Positions 6,589-6,808 of a DNA stretch of 6,808 nucleotides are shown here, one piece after another. The notes below the pieces were generated by a model. That model did no database searches, had not been told where the DNA came from, and was given only the letters and a program-made list of their open reading frames with translations. The position numbers and the translations under genes are program-made. Each line of letters opens with the position of its first letter. Position 1 is the stretch's first letter. This stretch comes from Cytophagales bacterium (GTDB lineage Bacteria > Bacteroidota > Bacteroidia > Cytophagales > ES-bin-26), in contig JACMKY010000204.1 of the NCBI GenBank assembly GCA_014379925.1, positions 1 to 6,808 of the forward strand. The letters are read 5' to 3'.

Positions 6589-6637
6589 CCGGACTGCGCG
6601 CCGGTGCGCCGGTCCGACCCGGACTGCGCGTCCCGGG
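6589..6637. repeat. Two adjacent GC-rich hairpins sharing a 12-bp direct repeat
   Basis: CCGGACTGCGCG occurs at 6589-6600 and again at 6619-6630, a 30-bp period. A shorter copy, CCGGACT, is at 6550-6556. Each long copy forms the left side of a hairpin: CGGAC-T-GCGC with GCGC-CG-GTCCG (6590-6616), and CCCGGAC with GTCC-C-GGG (6618-6637, one bulged base). No T tract follows either one on the forward strand. They may end AraC transcription in a factor-dependent way, or act as an operator for the next gene. Confidence 0.5.
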
Positions 6638-6670
6638 CAGAATCGGTACAAGGGCGGGCAGAACCGCCAT

Positions 6671-6700
6671 TTCGGGGGCGTAATGGTCGTCTTACCTTTG
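6671..6700 (+). promoter_or_regulatory. Bacteroidota-type promoter of the decarboxylase-like gene
   Basis: TACCTTTG at 6693-6700 matches TAnnTTTG exactly. TTCG at 6671-6674, 18 bp upstream, is an imperfect TTTG-like -33 element. The ATG follows 36 bp after the -7 box, leaving a short leader of roughly 30 bases. The region upstream carries the paired hairpins, where a regulator could act. Confidence 0.6.
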
Positions 6701-6736
6701 TGCTGTTCTTAAACGAAGCAACAACCAACAAAGACC

Positions 6737-6808
6737 ATGGCACAATTCACCGTCCCCACCAAAGAAACGGCCGCACCTGAAAGTGCCACCCTCTTTACCA
6801 GCCTTGAA
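6737..6808 (+). CDS. Carboxymuconolactone decarboxylase/AhpD-like family protein (N-terminal part)
   Basis: Only 24 codons are in the window: MAQFTVPTKETAAPESATLF and the next four residues TSLE. This opening resembles the start of Bacteroidota carboxymuconolactone decarboxylase-family proteins, which typically begin with a short strand, VPT(R/K)E, and a helix leading into a peroxidase-like CxxC region further on. The catalytic part is beyond the edge, so whether it is an AhpD-type peroxidase or a decarboxylase-like protein cannot be said. The ATG is preceded by an A-rich leader without a Shine-Dalgarno motif and by a clear -7 box. The AraC regulator 210 bp upstream in the same direction is a candidate controller. 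Family recognition is from memory of the N-terminal pattern only. Confidence 0.6.
   Translation, partial: MAQFTVPTKETAAPESATLFTSLE

Overview
The window most likely comes from the chromosome of a GC-rich member of the Bacteroidota, probably the Cytophagales (Spirosoma/Larkinella type). This is inferred from three things. Promoter boxes match the Bacteroidota -7 consensus TAnnTTTG, most starts lack a purine-rich ribosome binding site, and the gene families are typical of the phylum: a DUF2807 head-GIN protein, a small DoxX protein, a surface-type lipoprotein and a cupin-AraC regulator. No rRNA, tRNA, CRISPR array, insertion sequence or integrase was seen.

Layout. Positions 1-112 may hold the C-terminal tail of an upstream gene (weak). 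At 215-1018 (+) lies a DPM/DPG-synthase-like family 2 glycosyltransferase, apparently read from a promoter so close to its ATG that the mRNA may be leaderless. It converges, with only 20 bp between stop codons, on a second, unrelated GT2 glycosyltransferase at 1039-1782 (-). Upstream of that one is a DoxX-like membrane protein (1893-2264, -). Its GTG start overlaps the stop of a secreted DUF2807 protein (2261-2971, -), so these two form a coupled operon. An intergenic region of 390 bp follows, with a strong intrinsic terminator for the next gene.

At 3362-5350 (-) is the most distinctive gene: a 662-residue predicted surface lipoprotein made almost entirely of five tandem CHRD (chordin-like) domains. 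Histidine motifs at two places in the domain are fully kept only in units 1 and 3. A 306-bp divergent intergenic region separates it from a cupin-AraC regulator (5657-6526, +). The regulator is followed by a promoter and the first 24 codons of a probable carboxymuconolactone decarboxylase/AhpD-like protein (6737 to the window end, +).

How the genes may work together. The two glycosyltransferases suit cell-envelope polysaccharide or glycolipid synthesis. The DUF2807, DoxX and CHRD products are all predicted to be envelope proteins, but the terminator separates the CHRD gene from the DUF2807-DoxX operon. The AraC regulator may control the decarboxylase-like gene, the CHRD gene, or both, from its position alone. 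I see no complete new multi-gene system. The points most worth a second look are the pentameric CHRD lipoprotein with its histidine pattern, the possibly leaderless promoter, the hairpin inside the start of the AraC gene, and the paired hairpins before the decarboxylase gene.
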